From the NCBI GenBank assembly GCA_036898135.1, contig CM072526.1, forward strand, positions 6,080,224 to 6,144,223: DNA of 64,000 bases. The letters are read 5' to 3'. Position numbers and translations under genes: made by a program. This document shows, in pieces, positions 12,021 through 23,010 of the stretch. The number at the start of each line of letters is the position of its first letter. Position 1 is the stretch's first letter. Origin of the DNA: Oncomelania hupensis. Taxonomy: Eukaryota > Mollusca > Gastropoda > Littorinimorpha > Pomatiopsidae. The notes beneath the pieces are model-generated. The model was not told the DNA's origin and made no database searches. It worked only from the letters and a program-made list of their open reading frames with translations.

Positions 12021-12287
12021 ATGACGAAATCACGTCACAATGCTGAGTTGTCAAGATTGGTAACTGATCCTTCCCAAATTGCAGATTTTGCCAAAGTTTT
12101 GGACTTCGTGGACTGTTTCCAAATTGCAGACTTTGTCGGTAATTTCCAAAACTTTAAGCTTGAATGTCCCAAGCGCAAAACAACAGAGAATTCACAACCT
12201 TCCATGGCACCTCTGGATCTGGAGCGTTACATTGCTATCCATAGACTGGGAAGATATAGGCAGTTGAAACAGAGACTGAGTTCTTAA
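12021..12287 (+). CDS. Possible small divergent reading frame, unidentified
   Basis: An 88-codon frame starts 46 bp from the opposing start at 11975, in a head-to-head arrangement. It includes two similar segments (SQIADFAKVLDFVD and FQIADFVGNFQNF) and ends LDLERYIAIHRLGRYRQLKQ plus RLSS. The GTAAAG just past the stop could be a donor, so this may be part of an exon. No family was recognised; it may equally be non-coding. Confidence 0.3.
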   Translation: MTKSRHNAELSRLVTDPSQIADFAKVLDFVDCFQIADFVGNFQNFKLECPKRKTTENSQPSMAPLDLERYIAIHRLGRYRQLKQRLSS

Positions 12288-12597
12288 GGTAAAGCAATAG
12301 TTTGGCACAGACACAGCTGTCAGCACAGGACTCTCGCACAGGTTCTGCGGAAAAGACAGACAAAATGCAGTTTAAAACACAGGTCAGATAAGAAGACACG
12401 CTCCATGGAGAAAGTCTACGGCTGAAATGGTGGGAAACAGTTTTTGTTTTTTTTAAAAATATTTTTAAACCAAGCATCTTTTTTACCATCCCAAAAGGTT
12501 TTAAAAACTTTTTTCTTTTCACAGGTCAGTTAGCAAGTACATTCTCTTCGGCTTAATGGCATTTCAGTGAAATATATCAAAGCACAATAGTAAGCTA

Positions 12598-12643
12598 CCA
12601 ATACAATACAATACAATACAATACAATACAATACAATACAATA
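12598..12643. repeat. (ATACA)n microsatellite
   Basis: About nine pentamer units. Confidence 0.95.
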
Positions 12644-12702
12644 AAAATTCAGAAGACTCAAATTTTATTTCACTTTAACAGAAAATACAATACAACAGAG
12701 GT

Positions 12703-12860
12703 ATCAAGCGCTTTTTCTTCAATCGAACACAAAGCGCCGCGATCTGAAAAAAAATCGCTATTACAGAAGGCGGAAGAAAAGTCAAATTTTATTTTTGAAA
12801 TTTAGATTGACTGCACCCAATATCATTTTTTGAAGGGAGAGAGGAAACTATAAGATAATG
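12703..12860 (-). mobile_element. SINE fragment (family C)
   Basis: AAGCGCTTTTTCTTCAATCG, AAAGCGCCGCGATCTG and AAGGGAGAGAGGAAACTA match the copy at 10285-10480, about 2.4 kb away in the same orientation. Confidence 0.6.
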
Positions 12861-13000
12861 GAAAGGGAAATAAACATTTATCATAAGGTAACCTTTTTTA
12901 AATAAAAGTTGCATAGTTTAGTTTTTTACAAATCAATTGCTTCAAAGCCTATACAGTTTTCAGAAATCAACATTTTTTCTGCGTTTGACGCTTTCGAAAG

Positions 13001-13057
13001 AATGATGATGATGATGATGATGATGATGATAATGATAATGATAATGATGATGACGAC

Positions 13058-13114
<57 letters not shown>

Positions 13115-13115
13115 A

Positions 13116-13150
<35 letters not shown>

Positions 13151-13187
13151 AATGATGATGATGATAATGATAATGATGATGATGATA

Positions 13188-13225
<38 letters not shown>

Positions 13226-13256
13226 AATGATGATGATGATAATGATGATGATGATA

Positions 13257-13303
<47 letters not shown>

Positions 13304-13313
13304 AATGATGATA

Positions 13314-13387
<74 letters not shown>
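13001..13387. repeat. (GAT)n array with AAT interruptions
   Basis: About 128 triplets of GAT, interrupted by GATAAT at variable spacing. The plus frame reads polyMet/Ile, an artefact. Confidence 0.97.
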
Positions 13388-13388
<1 letters not shown>

Positions 13389-13691
13389 CAGTTTTGTACA
13401 GCGCAGCTCTCCACAAAAACGGTTATGTCGCTAAGGTTTTAGCCTGAAGTTCAACTGCAAAGTTTAAAATGTCTATTTTCAAAATGTTGATAAAATTCGT
13501 ACATCTAGACTTACATGTTGCAAACGTTTTTTGATGAAGCATCAAATCCCAAAATTCCTCCTCCTATTTCTCCTCCTCATCATTATCGTCGTCGTCATCA
13601 TCTTCATCATCATCGTCATCATCATCATGTCCACTTGTATCGCGCCAATAAAACCTCCATGTCCTTTGAGGATATTCTCGAGGTACATTGG

Positions 13692-13855
13692 AAGAAGGAA
13701 AAATAAAAAGGATGACCTGTCCGTAGAGACCTATTGGTGCTCTGGAAGGAGGAAAAATAAAAAGAATGACCTGTCCATAGAGACCTATTGGTGCTCTGGA
13801 AGAAGGAAAAATAAAAAGGATGACCTGTCCACAGAGACCTATTTGTGCTCCAGAA
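13692..13855. repeat. 54-bp tandem repeat, three copies
   Basis: Unit GAAGAAGGAAAAATAAAAAG then GATGACCTGTCCGTAGAGAC and CTATTGGTGCTCTG. Multiple of three, so each copy reads RRKNKKDDLSVETYWCSG with V/I/T and D/N changes. It sits in a possible 135-codon frame from 13531 whose start is simple-repeat sequence. Confidence 0.85.
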
Positions 13856-14134
13856 CGATTTTACTACTGCTGACGAAACCAGTAGATTTTCAGCTGTCAC
13901 AGGATGACTTTGGAATGCTTAAGGTCTTCCGGAATTGAGTACCAAAGCATGGCAACAGCATTCCGAAATGACCTAGCTCATCATCATCATCATGATCATC
14001 GTCATCATGATCATCATCACCAGCAGAACTAGCAGCAGCAGCAGTAGCACCGTTCTATATCTGACCCAGACAGATTGCACAGGTACTGAATTGTGGGTGG
14101 GGTAGTATAACTAACACACTAATTAGCGTGCAGT

Positions 14135-14410
14135 AATCAGCTAAGGATATTACGCGACTGGCTAAGAAATTCACGCGACTGGCTAAGAATATCATGTGAC
14201 CAACTAAGAATGTCACGTGACCAGCTAGGAATATCGCGTGACCAGCAAATAATATCATGTGACCAGCTAAGAATACCATGTGACCAGTAAAGAATACCAT
14301 GTGACCAGTAAAGAATGCCGTGTGACCAGCTCAGAACGATAGCATGTGACCAGTTAAGAATATCATACGACCAGCTTAGAATGATAGTATGTGACCGCTT
14401 TCTAATGATA
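14135..14410. repeat. About 20-bp degenerate minisatellite
   Basis: Roughly 12 degenerate copies of GTGACCAGCTAAGAATATCA, several carrying CATGTGACCAG. Ends about 200 bp before the gypsy 5' LTR. Confidence 0.85.
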
Positions 14411-14609
14411 TCATTGTGATCGACTTATGATGATGATATGACAAATAAACTGTTTTAAAGGTTACATCACAAACACACCAACACACAAACACACACACAC
14501 ACTCTCTCTCATCACTCTCCACTCACAGCTGTATGTTTTGGGAGTGTCGCAAATGTCAAATATATGGTAATCACAAACATACGCATGCGCGTGGGCGAGT
14601 ATGTTATGG

Positions 14610-16136
14610 TGTCACGAAATTGGCTAGTTTAAACTCTGCCTATCGACTATTTAGCATTGTGTAGCCTTTGTAACAGTAGAGAGTTAGTACAGTACACAGT
14701 AGCAATTAAATTACAGCACACTGCGAGCCTGAGCCACACACACAGCGCAGTGACGTCAGCACTTGAGTTTTGAATATGAACATTTTACCCAATGAGAGCT
14801 TACGCAAAGCGGTTCGAGCCAGTTTGACTGGGTCCGAGCCTAACACATTTTTGGTCAGTTGGGAGTAATACACCGAAGTGTTAACAGCTAGAAAGCTGGC
14901 AGAGAAATCTCTCTACACTTAGACCAGGAAGCAGGACTTAGGAATCGTAGAATTCTATCAAGTCACACGGGCCTGAACTTGTCAAACAGGTAAATGAACA
15001 CCCTTCTGTTTCATCGTGATATATGTGTAGTATTGTTGAAATTATGTTTGAAGAATTTGCTATGCATAAATGTGAATTGTTAATCCGAATTTGCGTGACC
15101 ATGTGGAAGAGCCTACCACGAGGCGAAACACGACCGGTTACGCCGCCATGTTGCATACCATACGGAACCACTGTTGTTTAACTTATATGTATGTTTGCAG
15201 ACCAGTGGCTGTACCACTGAATGTTTATAATATTATTAATTCTGTATGTGTATAGTTAGCCACGTTTGATATTTATGTATGTATAGGAATTTAGAGTGAG
15301 ATTCCAGTGGAACCCGGAAGTAGCAGAATGTTCGTCGCTTATGTATAGAGATGTGGAGCTATCACTGAGGGCTACTTGGCTTTCAGTGAGACGCTCTGCA
15401 CAAACCGATTATTCAGGGTTGTGCAGAATTTCGTCTCTTATATTACAGACGGGCAGGCGAGCTATCCCGAGCTATCCTGTGAACCCCACTCCACAGAAAC
15501 AAGTTGGTTGAGGAACCTCTACCGCACAAGTCGGAACGAGCGACCCGGTAAAACTCCCTGTCAGACCCCACAGCGTGGCCAGGGAACCCAACTACACAAC
15601 GACACAGGTGGACCAGAAGCTACCTCACAGAAGGACTTCGACCGCACCACCCGCCAGTTAAGTGTGTTATCCCAAGTGCACTTAAACTGATCAGAACAGG
15701 ACCACAGTAGTCCAACTATTCAGAAACTCTAAAACGGACCACAGTAGTCCAAATCTACATGAGATATACTAGCGAGTGCCCGATGAAGATAGAACAGCTG
15801 CATAGACTATCAGCGATCGAACTATTAGCATTGAAAGAGACTTTTTAAGTTAGATTAGTACTTAGAGAACCTTGTATAGAGTAGAAGAAATAAATGTGTG
15901 ATTTTAACTGTTATCAAAAGGCTGGACTACATATGATTCATAGCCGTGTGAAAGCTAGTGTGACAGTATTCTTTTACCTTTTTTCTATCTATTTCTGTAC
16001 CCCAACCTTAACACAGAACGAGCTAAACAAATAAATTTATTAAAGTAATTCATAGGGTGACTTACTAGCAGTTCCCACCGAATAAACGTGAGGGTCCATA
16101 ATTCCATTGTGCAGAGCCCATAAACCCCACGTGACA
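14610..16136 (+). repeat. 5' LTR of the gypsy-type element
   Basis: 1527 bp, from TGTCACGAAATTGGCTAG to CCCCACGTGACA. Near-identical to 21199-22724. It contains AATAAA-type signals (AGAAATAAATGTG near 15885). Short open frames inside are repeated in the other LTR and are not separate genes. Confidence 0.95.
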
Positions 16137-16501
16137 CTTTAATTGGCGAGCCTGCCAGGATCTGTGTATAATAGGAATTGGGTATAAACGGATCTAAGTA
16201 CAATAAAATTAGATAACAGTAGGAGTAGTAGAATAACTTAGAATAGTGGTAACATTGACTCAGTTTGGGTGCACTATTCTTTAGTTAAAAACTTTTTTGC
16301 TTCAATTATTTTTGTGTCTGTATGTTGCATTGTTCTTTTGCAGGTTTTGCTTAAGTAACTGTTGTATGCCATTTGACTCTTGTTTTATTCTATTATTGAT
16401 TACGAATTTGATTGTCTTTGCATTGTTTTTATTGACTTGCAATATTGCTAGTGTTTTGGTATTCCACGTGATTCAGAGGGTGTTCATAGACACGTTTGGC
16501 A
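16137..16501 (+). other. Leader and putative primer-binding site of the gypsy-type element
   Basis: The 5' LTR is followed by CTTTAATTGGCGAGCCTGCC, where the TGGCGAGCCTGCC stretch is the likely tRNA primer-binding site. The primer tRNA was not identified. The remaining leader has no conserved frame of its own. Confidence 0.6.
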
Positions 16502-19500
16502 ATGTCGGACCCAGTGGCCTTGAGATTGCGTTTCAAGGAATTGGGAGAAGCTTTACACTTAGCAGGGGCGGACCTAATTGCGTATATAAATGCAGAGGTA
16601 GAGAAACAGGAGGCTAAGGCAGAGAGAGCAGCAGAAAGGGAGGCGAAGAAACTAGCCTTAGAAGCAGAGCAGAAGAAACTAGCATTAGAAGCAGAACAGA
16701 AGAAACTCGAAGCAGATCAGAGAAAAGCAGAATTAGAAGCAGAGCAAAAGAAATTAGAAGCAGAGCAGAAGAAACTAGAATTAGAAGGAGAACAGAAGAA
16801 GGCAGCATTAGCAGCAGAGAGAGAAGCAGAAGTTAGGAGATGGGAGTATGAGAGGGCAGAAAAAGAAAAAGAGAGGGCAGAGAAAGAAAAAGAGAGGGAA
16901 GAAAAGGAAAAAGAAAGACAGCATGAGTTAGAGCTAAGAAGATTGGGATCAGGAGCTTCAAGTTCTTCCTCAACCCCTTCCCACTCAGATCAGCTAGAGG
17001 TAGCATCCAACCCTGTACAAGGAATGTCATTTCCACTGGGAACATTCAATGAGAGAGAAGAAGGTCTAGATCTCTATCTGACTAGGTTTGAGCGCCTAGC
17101 AACAGAGTATAAACTAGATCCCACTCATTGGTCTTTCAAGCTTAGTCAAGGACTTAGAGGAAAGGCTTATGACATCTACAGTAAGCTACCGACTGACAGA
17201 GTGACTGACTATCACAAAGTAAAAGAGGCACTCCTAACGGGATTCGAACTGACAGGAGAATGCTACCGGCAAAAGTTCCGCACCAATCGGAGAGTGAAAG
17301 GAGAGAGCTATGCGCAGTTCGCGGATCGGTTGTCCACAACGCTGGATAAGTGGATTAGCCAGTCAGCCACGGCTAAGACGTATGATGGACTGACAGAACT
17401 GTTAGTATGGGAACAGCTACGGGAAACCATGACCCCCGAGCTGAGAACCTTCTCAGTAGAGCAGGGCGCGGAAAGACTAGAAGATCTGGTCAAGGTCGCA
17501 GATAGGTACGTGGCCGCACACGGAGAAGCCAAGAGCTTCAGGCGAGACCTAAAGCCTAACGGGAAAGAGGCACAGAAACGAAGCCCTAACCGAGAAGAGC
17601 GCACCGCGAATAAGCCGAATAACCCCAGACCTGGGCAAAATAAAGGACCCAACACGGAATTCGGGAAAAGAGGTCCCGCAGAACAGAGACGGTATTGTTC
17701 GTTCTGCAACAGAAACAATCACTCCACCGCAGAATGTTTCAAGTTGGCCGCACAACGTAGGGAAGAGCGCGAAAGCCGGCCAGCGCACAGAGTTCTAACT
17801 CAAAGTAGCGGTAATAAGCCACACACGATCGGAGATCACCCATCGGTGACAGACACGGTCAAGGTCAACGGAAAAGAAGCGAACTGTCTGTATGACACAG
17901 GTCTATCATACGACGCGATAGTCAGCGAGTCTCTTGTATCGCGCGCGGACTTGACAGACAAGACAGTCGACTTACAAGGAGCAGACTTGACGAAACCGAC
18001 GACTACTTGCCCAATAGCTTGGATCGAAGTAGAGAGTAGGTACGTCACAGGACGAATCCAAGCAGCTGTTTTACAGAAACCCCTGTATGATCTAGTGCTA
18101 GGTTGTAGGTATGTGTTCTTAGGCACGCCCCCAAAAACTGTAGAGATAGCTGCAGTGCAAACCAGGGCCCAAGCTAAAACCCAACCACCCCAGCCCGAGT
18201 TCGCTCCGAATCCAGGACTCGAAGAGATCAAAACAGCACAGAAAGAAGACACCTCGATAGCGAAGTGCTTCCAGAAGCTACCCAAGGCGCACACACCCCC
18301 GCACAAGGGAGACTTCTACATGGAACAGGGAGTTCTACATCGACAAGGAGATGGAGATCACACCCAACTAGTACTACCAGCCACCCTTCGAGCCCAAGTA
18401 CTAGAATTAGGCCACAGCATGCCACTCAGCGGACACATGGGAATTGGAGCCACAGTGCAGAGAATCAGCGCACACTACTATTGGCCAGGAATCACGGAGG
18501 ATGTCAAGCGCTACGTGAAATCTTGCCACCAATGTCAACGATATTCCCCGCGACATCACACCGTACCAGTTACCTTAGGACCATCAGTAGTAGTCGGCGT
18601 GCCATTCCAGCAAGTCTCAGTAGACATAGTAGGACCACTGCCCATGACCAAGAAGCGGAACAGATTTCTACTCACACTCGTCGACGCATGTACGATGTGG
18701 TGCGAAGCAGTCCCGTTGCCAGCGATCGACACCAAGAAGATTGCAGATGCACTCATCGCCATCTTTACCAGAGTCGGATTCCCGGACAGCATTAGAACGG
18801 ACAACGGATCTCAGTTCACCGGCCGCCTGATGCAAGACGTGTTCGAGTTGATACAAGTCCATCACATTCGCACACCACCATACCACCCCGCCAGCAACGG
18901 ACAAGTAGAAAGACTGAATGGAACCCTTCTCACCATACTCAGGAAAGTCGCCGACGACAATCCAGAAGCGTGGGACACCTACGTGAATGCGGCACTGTTC
19001 GCATACCGAGAAACGCCCCATGCAGCCACAGGCTACACCCCGTCAACATTGCTATTCGGCAGACCTCTAGCAGGACCGCTAGAAGCCCTACGCAGAAGTT
19101 GGACGGAAGCCAAGATAGACGACACACCCAGAGGTGCCACCAAGTACGTCGCAGACCTGCAGGAAACCCTCAAAGCAACGTGGAAGAAAGCTGGTGAAGC
19201 ACTGAAGAAGGCAAGAGCCCGTCAGGCGAAGTACTACAACCGCCACGCGAAGGACAGAGAACTGCAAGTCGGCGATCAAGTGCTACTCTTACTTCCAAGT
19301 GGAACCAACAAGCTGGACATCGCTTGGAGAGGACCGTACCGGGTGACTGCCAAGAAATCCAAGACAGTCTACCAAGTAGAGGTGAACGGGAGAGCCCGAT
19401 ACCACCACATCAATCTCCTCAAGAAATACACGGACCGACCAGCGACCCCCAGCACTCACAACTTGTTAGCCATCGCCATCGCGGAAGAAGGAGAAAGCAT

Positions 19501-21031
19501 GGAGACCAATGCAGTAGAGTATCCCCTGCACTCCAAAGAAACCTACAAAGACGTGATACTCAACGGAGATCTAGCCGCTAAACAGCGACAGCAAGTACTA
19601 CAGGTCATTCGACAACATCAGACTGTGCTCACAGACCGACCAGGGAGGACATACCTCGTCGAAGTAACCCTAACGGTGACCGACCCAACACCCGTCCGCC
19701 AGAAGCTCTACCCGATGCCACTGTCGCAGCAGCGAGCCATCAAGGAAGAGATAGACACCTTACTGGCAGCCGGAATCATCTCAGAGTCTACTTCACCCTA
19801 CAGCGCAGGCACGGTATTGTTGCGAAAACCCAACGGAGAGCATCGACTGTGCATCGACTTCAGACTCCTGAATGCGGTAACGCAGTTCCAGCCAGAGCCA
19901 CTCCCGGACCAGACAGACCTATTTGCCAAGCTACAGCGAGCGAAGTACTTCTCACGCATCGACCTCAGCAAAGGATACTACCAGATACCAGTGCAACCGC
20001 AAGTCCGAAAGTACCTAGCGTTTAGCACTATGGAAGGACACTTCGAGTTCAATGTACTTCCATTCGGACTCCACAACGCACCCAGCATCTTCAGCGCCAT
20101 GATGCGAAAACTCCTGGCACCCCTGAGCAGCGAGCACCTACATTCGTTTATGGACGACATCCTCATCGCAACACCCACGTGGGAGGAACATGTCACGCTC
20201 CTACAACAACTACTCGCCCGCCTCAGAGACACGGGATTGACGGCAAGACCCACCAAATGTCAGATTGGATTCACAGAACTAGAATTTCTGGGACACACCA
20301 TCAGTCAAGGAAGCCTGCGACCGGTAGAAAAGACAGTGAAACGCCTACTCGACGCTCCTAGGCCCAAGACAAAGAAGGAAGTGCAGTCATTTCTAGGACT
20401 CTGCGGCTTCTACCAGAAGTTCATCCCCAACTACAACAGCATCGCCGTACCTCTGACAAATGGAACCCGGAAAATCGCCCCGGACAAAGTCGTATGGACA
20501 GCGGAATGCGAGACAGCATTCCAAACACTCAAGGACAGAATGACATCGGCGCCAGTACTCCACCTACCCGATTTGACTCAGCCATTCGTTCTTCGCACCG
20601 ACGCAAGCGACTTAGGACTCGGAGCAGTACTGCTACAGCGCGACCCCAAGAATGCAGAGACGCTATTCCCTGTCGCCTACGCCAGCAGAAAATTGAGACC
20701 CGCCGAGACCCACTACGCCACGTCGGAGAAAGAATGCCTTGGACTAGTCTGGGCCATACAGAAGTTTCAACTCTACCTGTATGGGACCCATTTCACAGTT
20801 CAGGTGGACCACCAACCACTATCGTTCCTGGCAGCCTCCAAGTCTTTGAACTCTCGCCTGATGCGATGGGCACTCACCCTTCAGGCGTACTCATTCCAAA
20901 TCGAGTACATCCCCGGCAAAGAAAACCACGGAGCCGACTACCTCAGTCGCCATCTCGTGGAGGACACAGCAGCTGTCGCCCACCCAACACAACTAAGGGC
21001 CACAGCACCAGAATTCGTCCCCGCCCAGTAA
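16502..21031 (+). CDS. Gag-Pol polyprotein (gag-PR-INT-RT-RNaseH), 1509 aa
   Basis: The ATG at 16502 (GGCAATGTCGG) is chosen over an in-frame TTG six bases upstream. Residues about 35-150 form a highly charged EAEQKKL-rich coiled coil. A zinc knuckle CSFCNRNNHSTAEC lies near residue 398 and a protease motif LYDTG near 461. The integrase HHCC finger (GHMGIGATVQR...CHQCQ) is at about 640-680; DDE residues are near 707, 767 and 803 (IRTDNGSQF, NGQVERLNG); the GPY/F motif WRGPYRV is near 941. Reverse transcriptase follows (LRKPNGEHRLCIDFRLLN, FMDDILIA near 1217), then RNase H (RTDASDLGLGAVLL near 1366), ending after ADYLSRH. No stop or frameshift interrupts it, so gag and pol share one frame. Confidence 0.95.
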   Translation: MSDPVALRLRFKELGEALHLAGADLIAYINAEVEKQEAKAERAAEREAKKLALEAEQKKLALEAEQKKLEADQRKAELEAEQKKLEAEQKKLELEGEQKKAALAAEREAEVRRWEYERAEKEKERAEKEKEREEKEKERQHELELRRLGSGASSSSSTPSHSDQLEVASNPVQGMSFPLGTFNEREEGLDLYLTRFERLATEYKLDPTHWSFKLSQGLRGKAYDIYSKLPTDRVTDYHKVKEALLTGFELTGECYRQKFRTNRRVKGESYAQFADRLSTTLDKWISQSATAKTYDGLTELLVWEQLRETMTPELRTFSVEQGAERLEDLVKVADRYVAAHGEAKSFRRDLKPNGKEAQKRSPNREERTANKPNNPRPGQNKGPNTEFGKRGPAEQRRYCSFCNRNNHSTAECFKLAAQRREERESRPAHRVLTQSSGNKPHTIGDHPSVTDTVKVNGKEANCLYDTGLSYDAIVSESLVSRADLTDKTVDLQGADLTKPTTTCPIAWIEVESRYVTGRIQAAVLQKPLYDLVLGCRYVFLGTPPKTVEIAAVQTRAQAKTQPPQPEFAPNPGLEEIKTAQKEDTSIAKCFQKLPKAHTPPHKGDFYMEQGVLHRQGDGDHTQLVLPATLRAQVLELGHSMPLSGHMGIGATVQRISAHYYWPGITEDVKRYVKSCHQCQRYSPRHHTVPVTLGPSVVVGVPFQQVSVDIVGPLPMTKKRNRFLLTLVDACTMWCEAVPLPAIDTKKIADALIAIFTRVGFPDSIRTDNGSQFTGRLMQDVFELIQVHHIRTPPYHPASNGQVERLNGTLLTILRKVADDNPEAWDTYVNAALFAYRETPHAATGYTPSTLLFGRPLAGPLEALRRSWTEAKIDDTPRGATKYVADLQETLKATWKKAGEALKKARARQAKYYNRHAKDRELQVGDQVLLLLPSGTNKLDIAWRGPYRVTAKKSKTVYQVEVNGRARYHHINLLKKYTDRPATPSTHNLLAIAIAEEGESMETNAVEYPLHSKETYKDVILNGDLAAKQRQQVLQVIRQHQTVLTDRPGRTYLVEVTLTVTDPTPVRQKLYPMPLSQQRAIKEEIDTLLAAGIISESTSPYSAGTVLLRKPNGEHRLCIDFRLLNAVTQFQPEPLPDQTDLFAKLQRAKYFSRIDLSKGYYQIPVQPQVRKYLAFSTMEGHFEFNVLPFGLHNAPSIFSAMMRKLLAPLSSEHLHSFMDDILIATPTWEEHVTLLQQLLARLRDTGLTARPTKCQIGFTELEFLGHTISQGSLRPVEKTVKRLLDAPRPKTKKEVQSFLGLCGFYQKFIPNYNSIAVPLTNGTRKIAPDKVVWTAECETAFQTLKDRMTSAPVLHLPDLTQPFVLRTDASDLGLGAVLLQRDPKNAETLFPVAYASRKLRPAETHYATSEKECLGLVWAIQKFQLYLYGTHFTVQVDHQPLSFLAASKSLNSRLMRWALTLQAYSFQIEYIPGKENHGADYLSRHLVEDTAAVAHPTQLRATAPEFVPAQ

Positions 21032-21198
21032 TACCCTGTCACTAGTGTCCATAGCTACCTGGCACAGCATTGCAGCTCAGGTAGAGCAACTTACTTAGTT
21101 TGTAAATAGGACCCTAGGATAGTGCAGTGTTAAACTAGGCTCTGTAGTAGAAAAAGGTCGAATCCAGTAGTCATCGCCTTTTTTCAGTTGAGGGAGCC

Positions 21199-22724
21199 TG
21201 TCACGAATTGGCTAGTTTAAACTCTGCCTATCGACTATTTAGCATTGTGTAGCCTTTGTAACAGTAGAGAGTTAGTACAGTACACAGTAGCAATTAAATT
21301 ACAGCACACTGCGAGCCTGAGCCACACACACAGCGCAGTGACGTCAGCACTTGAGTTTTGAATATGAACATTTTACCCAATGAGAGCTTACGCAAAGCGG
21401 TTCGAGCCAGTTTGACTGGGTCCGAGCCTAACACATTTTTGGTCAGTTGGGAGTAATACACCGAAGTGTTAACAGCTAGAAAGCTGGCAGAGAAATCTCT
21501 CTACACTTAGACCAGGAAGCAGGACTTAGGAATCGTAGAATTCTATCAAGTCACACGGGCCTGAACTTGTCAAACAGGTAAATGAACACCCTTCTGTTTC
21601 ATCGTGATATATGTGTAGTATTGTTGAAATTATGTTTGAAGAATTTGCTATGCATAAATGTGAATTGTTAATCCGAATTTGCGTGACCATGTGGAAGAGC
21701 CTACCACGAGGCGAAACACGACCGGTTACGCCGCCATGTTGCATACCATACGGAACCACTGTTGTTTAACTTATATGTATGTTTGCAGACCAGTGGCTGT
21801 ACCACTGAATGTTTATAATATTATTAATTCTGTATGTGTATAGTTAGCCACGTTTGATATTTATGTATGTATAGGAATTTAGAGTGAGATTCCAGTGGAA
21901 CCCGGAAGTAGCAGAATGTTCGTCGCTTATGTATAGAGATGTGGAGCTATCACTGAGGGCTACTTGGCTTTCAGTGAGACGCTCTGCACAAACCGATTAT
22001 TCAGGGTTGTGCAGAATTTCGTCTCTTATATTACAGACGGGCAGGCGAGCTATCCCGAGCTATCCTGTGAACCCCACTCCACAGAAACAAGTTGGTTGAG
22101 GAACCTCTACCGCACAAGTCGGAACGAGCGACCCGGTAAAACTCCCTGTCAGACCCCACAGCGTGGCCAGGGAACCCAACTACACAACGACACAGGTGGA
22201 CCAGAAGCTACCTCACAGAAGGACTTCGACCGCACCACCCGCCAGTTAAGTGTGTTATCCCAAGTGCACTTAAACTGATCAGAACAGGACCACAGTAGTC
22301 CAACTATTCAGAAACTCTAAAACGGACCACAGTAGTCCAAATCTACATGAGATATACTAGCGAGTGCCCGATGAAGATAGAACAGCTGCATAGACTATCA
22401 GCGATCGAACTATTAGCATTGAAAGAGACTTTTTAAGTTAGATTAGTACTTAGAGAACCTTGTATAGAGTAGAAGAAATAAATGTGTGATTTTAACTGTT
22501 ATCAAAAGGCTGGACTACATATGATTCATAGCCGTGTGAAAGCTAGTGTGACAGTATTCTTTTACCTTTTTTCTATCTATTTCTGTACCCCAACCTTAAC
22601 ACAGAACGAGCTAAACAAATAAATTTATTAAAGTAATTCATAGGGTGACTTACTAGCAGTTCCCACCGAATAAACGTGAGGGTCCATAATTCCATTGTGC
22701 AGAGCCCATAAACCCCACGTGACA
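21199..22724 (+). repeat. 3' LTR of the gypsy-type element
   Basis: 1526 bp from TGTCACGAATTGGCTAG to CACGTGACA, preceded by a short purine-rich stretch (TTGAGGGAG) that may be the polypurine tract. Confidence 0.95.
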
Positions 22725-22854
22725 GACTCTATATTATATAGTGTCCATGGTTACACCACTGACGCGTAATACCAACAGATGTGTAGCCTGCAGGGCACAC
22801 ACGCTACATAAACACGCTTGTCAGATAAATGTATCTACTAAATAACATGTATGT

Positions 22855-23010
22855 ATTTATTTATTCGTTCTTAAATAGCGCTTTTCCAGGTAAAGCGCTG
22901 CTCAAGGCGCTGGCTGATACAGGATCTAACTCAAGCCTCCCGATGCGCCCACTTGCAATCTTTGGGCGCATAGTCTGACGCCCAGACGACTGAGCACAAT
23001 CATGGGGACA
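22855..23010 (-). mobile_element. SINE fragment (family B long 3' end)
   Basis: Shares GATACAGGATCTAACTCAAG and GACGCCCAGACGACTGA with 6465-6790, with TTATTTATTCGTTCTTAAAT at the tail end. Confidence 0.6.

Larger units (their letters stand above)
14610..22724 (+). mobile_element. Complete gypsy-type LTR retrotransposon with INT before RT
   Basis: An 8.1-kb element: LTR 14610-16136, internal region 16137-21198, LTR 21199-22724. LTR ends are TG...CA. By eye the two LTRs differ at a single base (GAAAT vs GAAT near the start), implying very recent insertion or conversion. One intact frame encodes gag, protease, integrase, reverse transcriptase and RNase H in that order. Integrase before reverse transcriptase is the Ty1/copia order, but the RT, RNase H and GPY/F integrase module are Ty3/gypsy-like. 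This matches the Gmr1-type arrangement described in deuterostomes. Flanking pentamers differ (TATGG left, GACTC right), so no target duplication is present. No env frame is seen. Confidence 0.95.

Noticed and set aside
12909..13442. PolyMet/polyIle/polySer frames
   Set aside because: Produced by the (GAT)n microsatellite; the same applies to frames at 893-1335, 3347-3883, 6753-7274 and 57801-58086.
14938..15171. Small protein genes repeated at 14938/21526 and 15296/21884
   Set aside because: They lie inside the two LTRs and are duplicated with them; the solo LTR breaks or shifts them.
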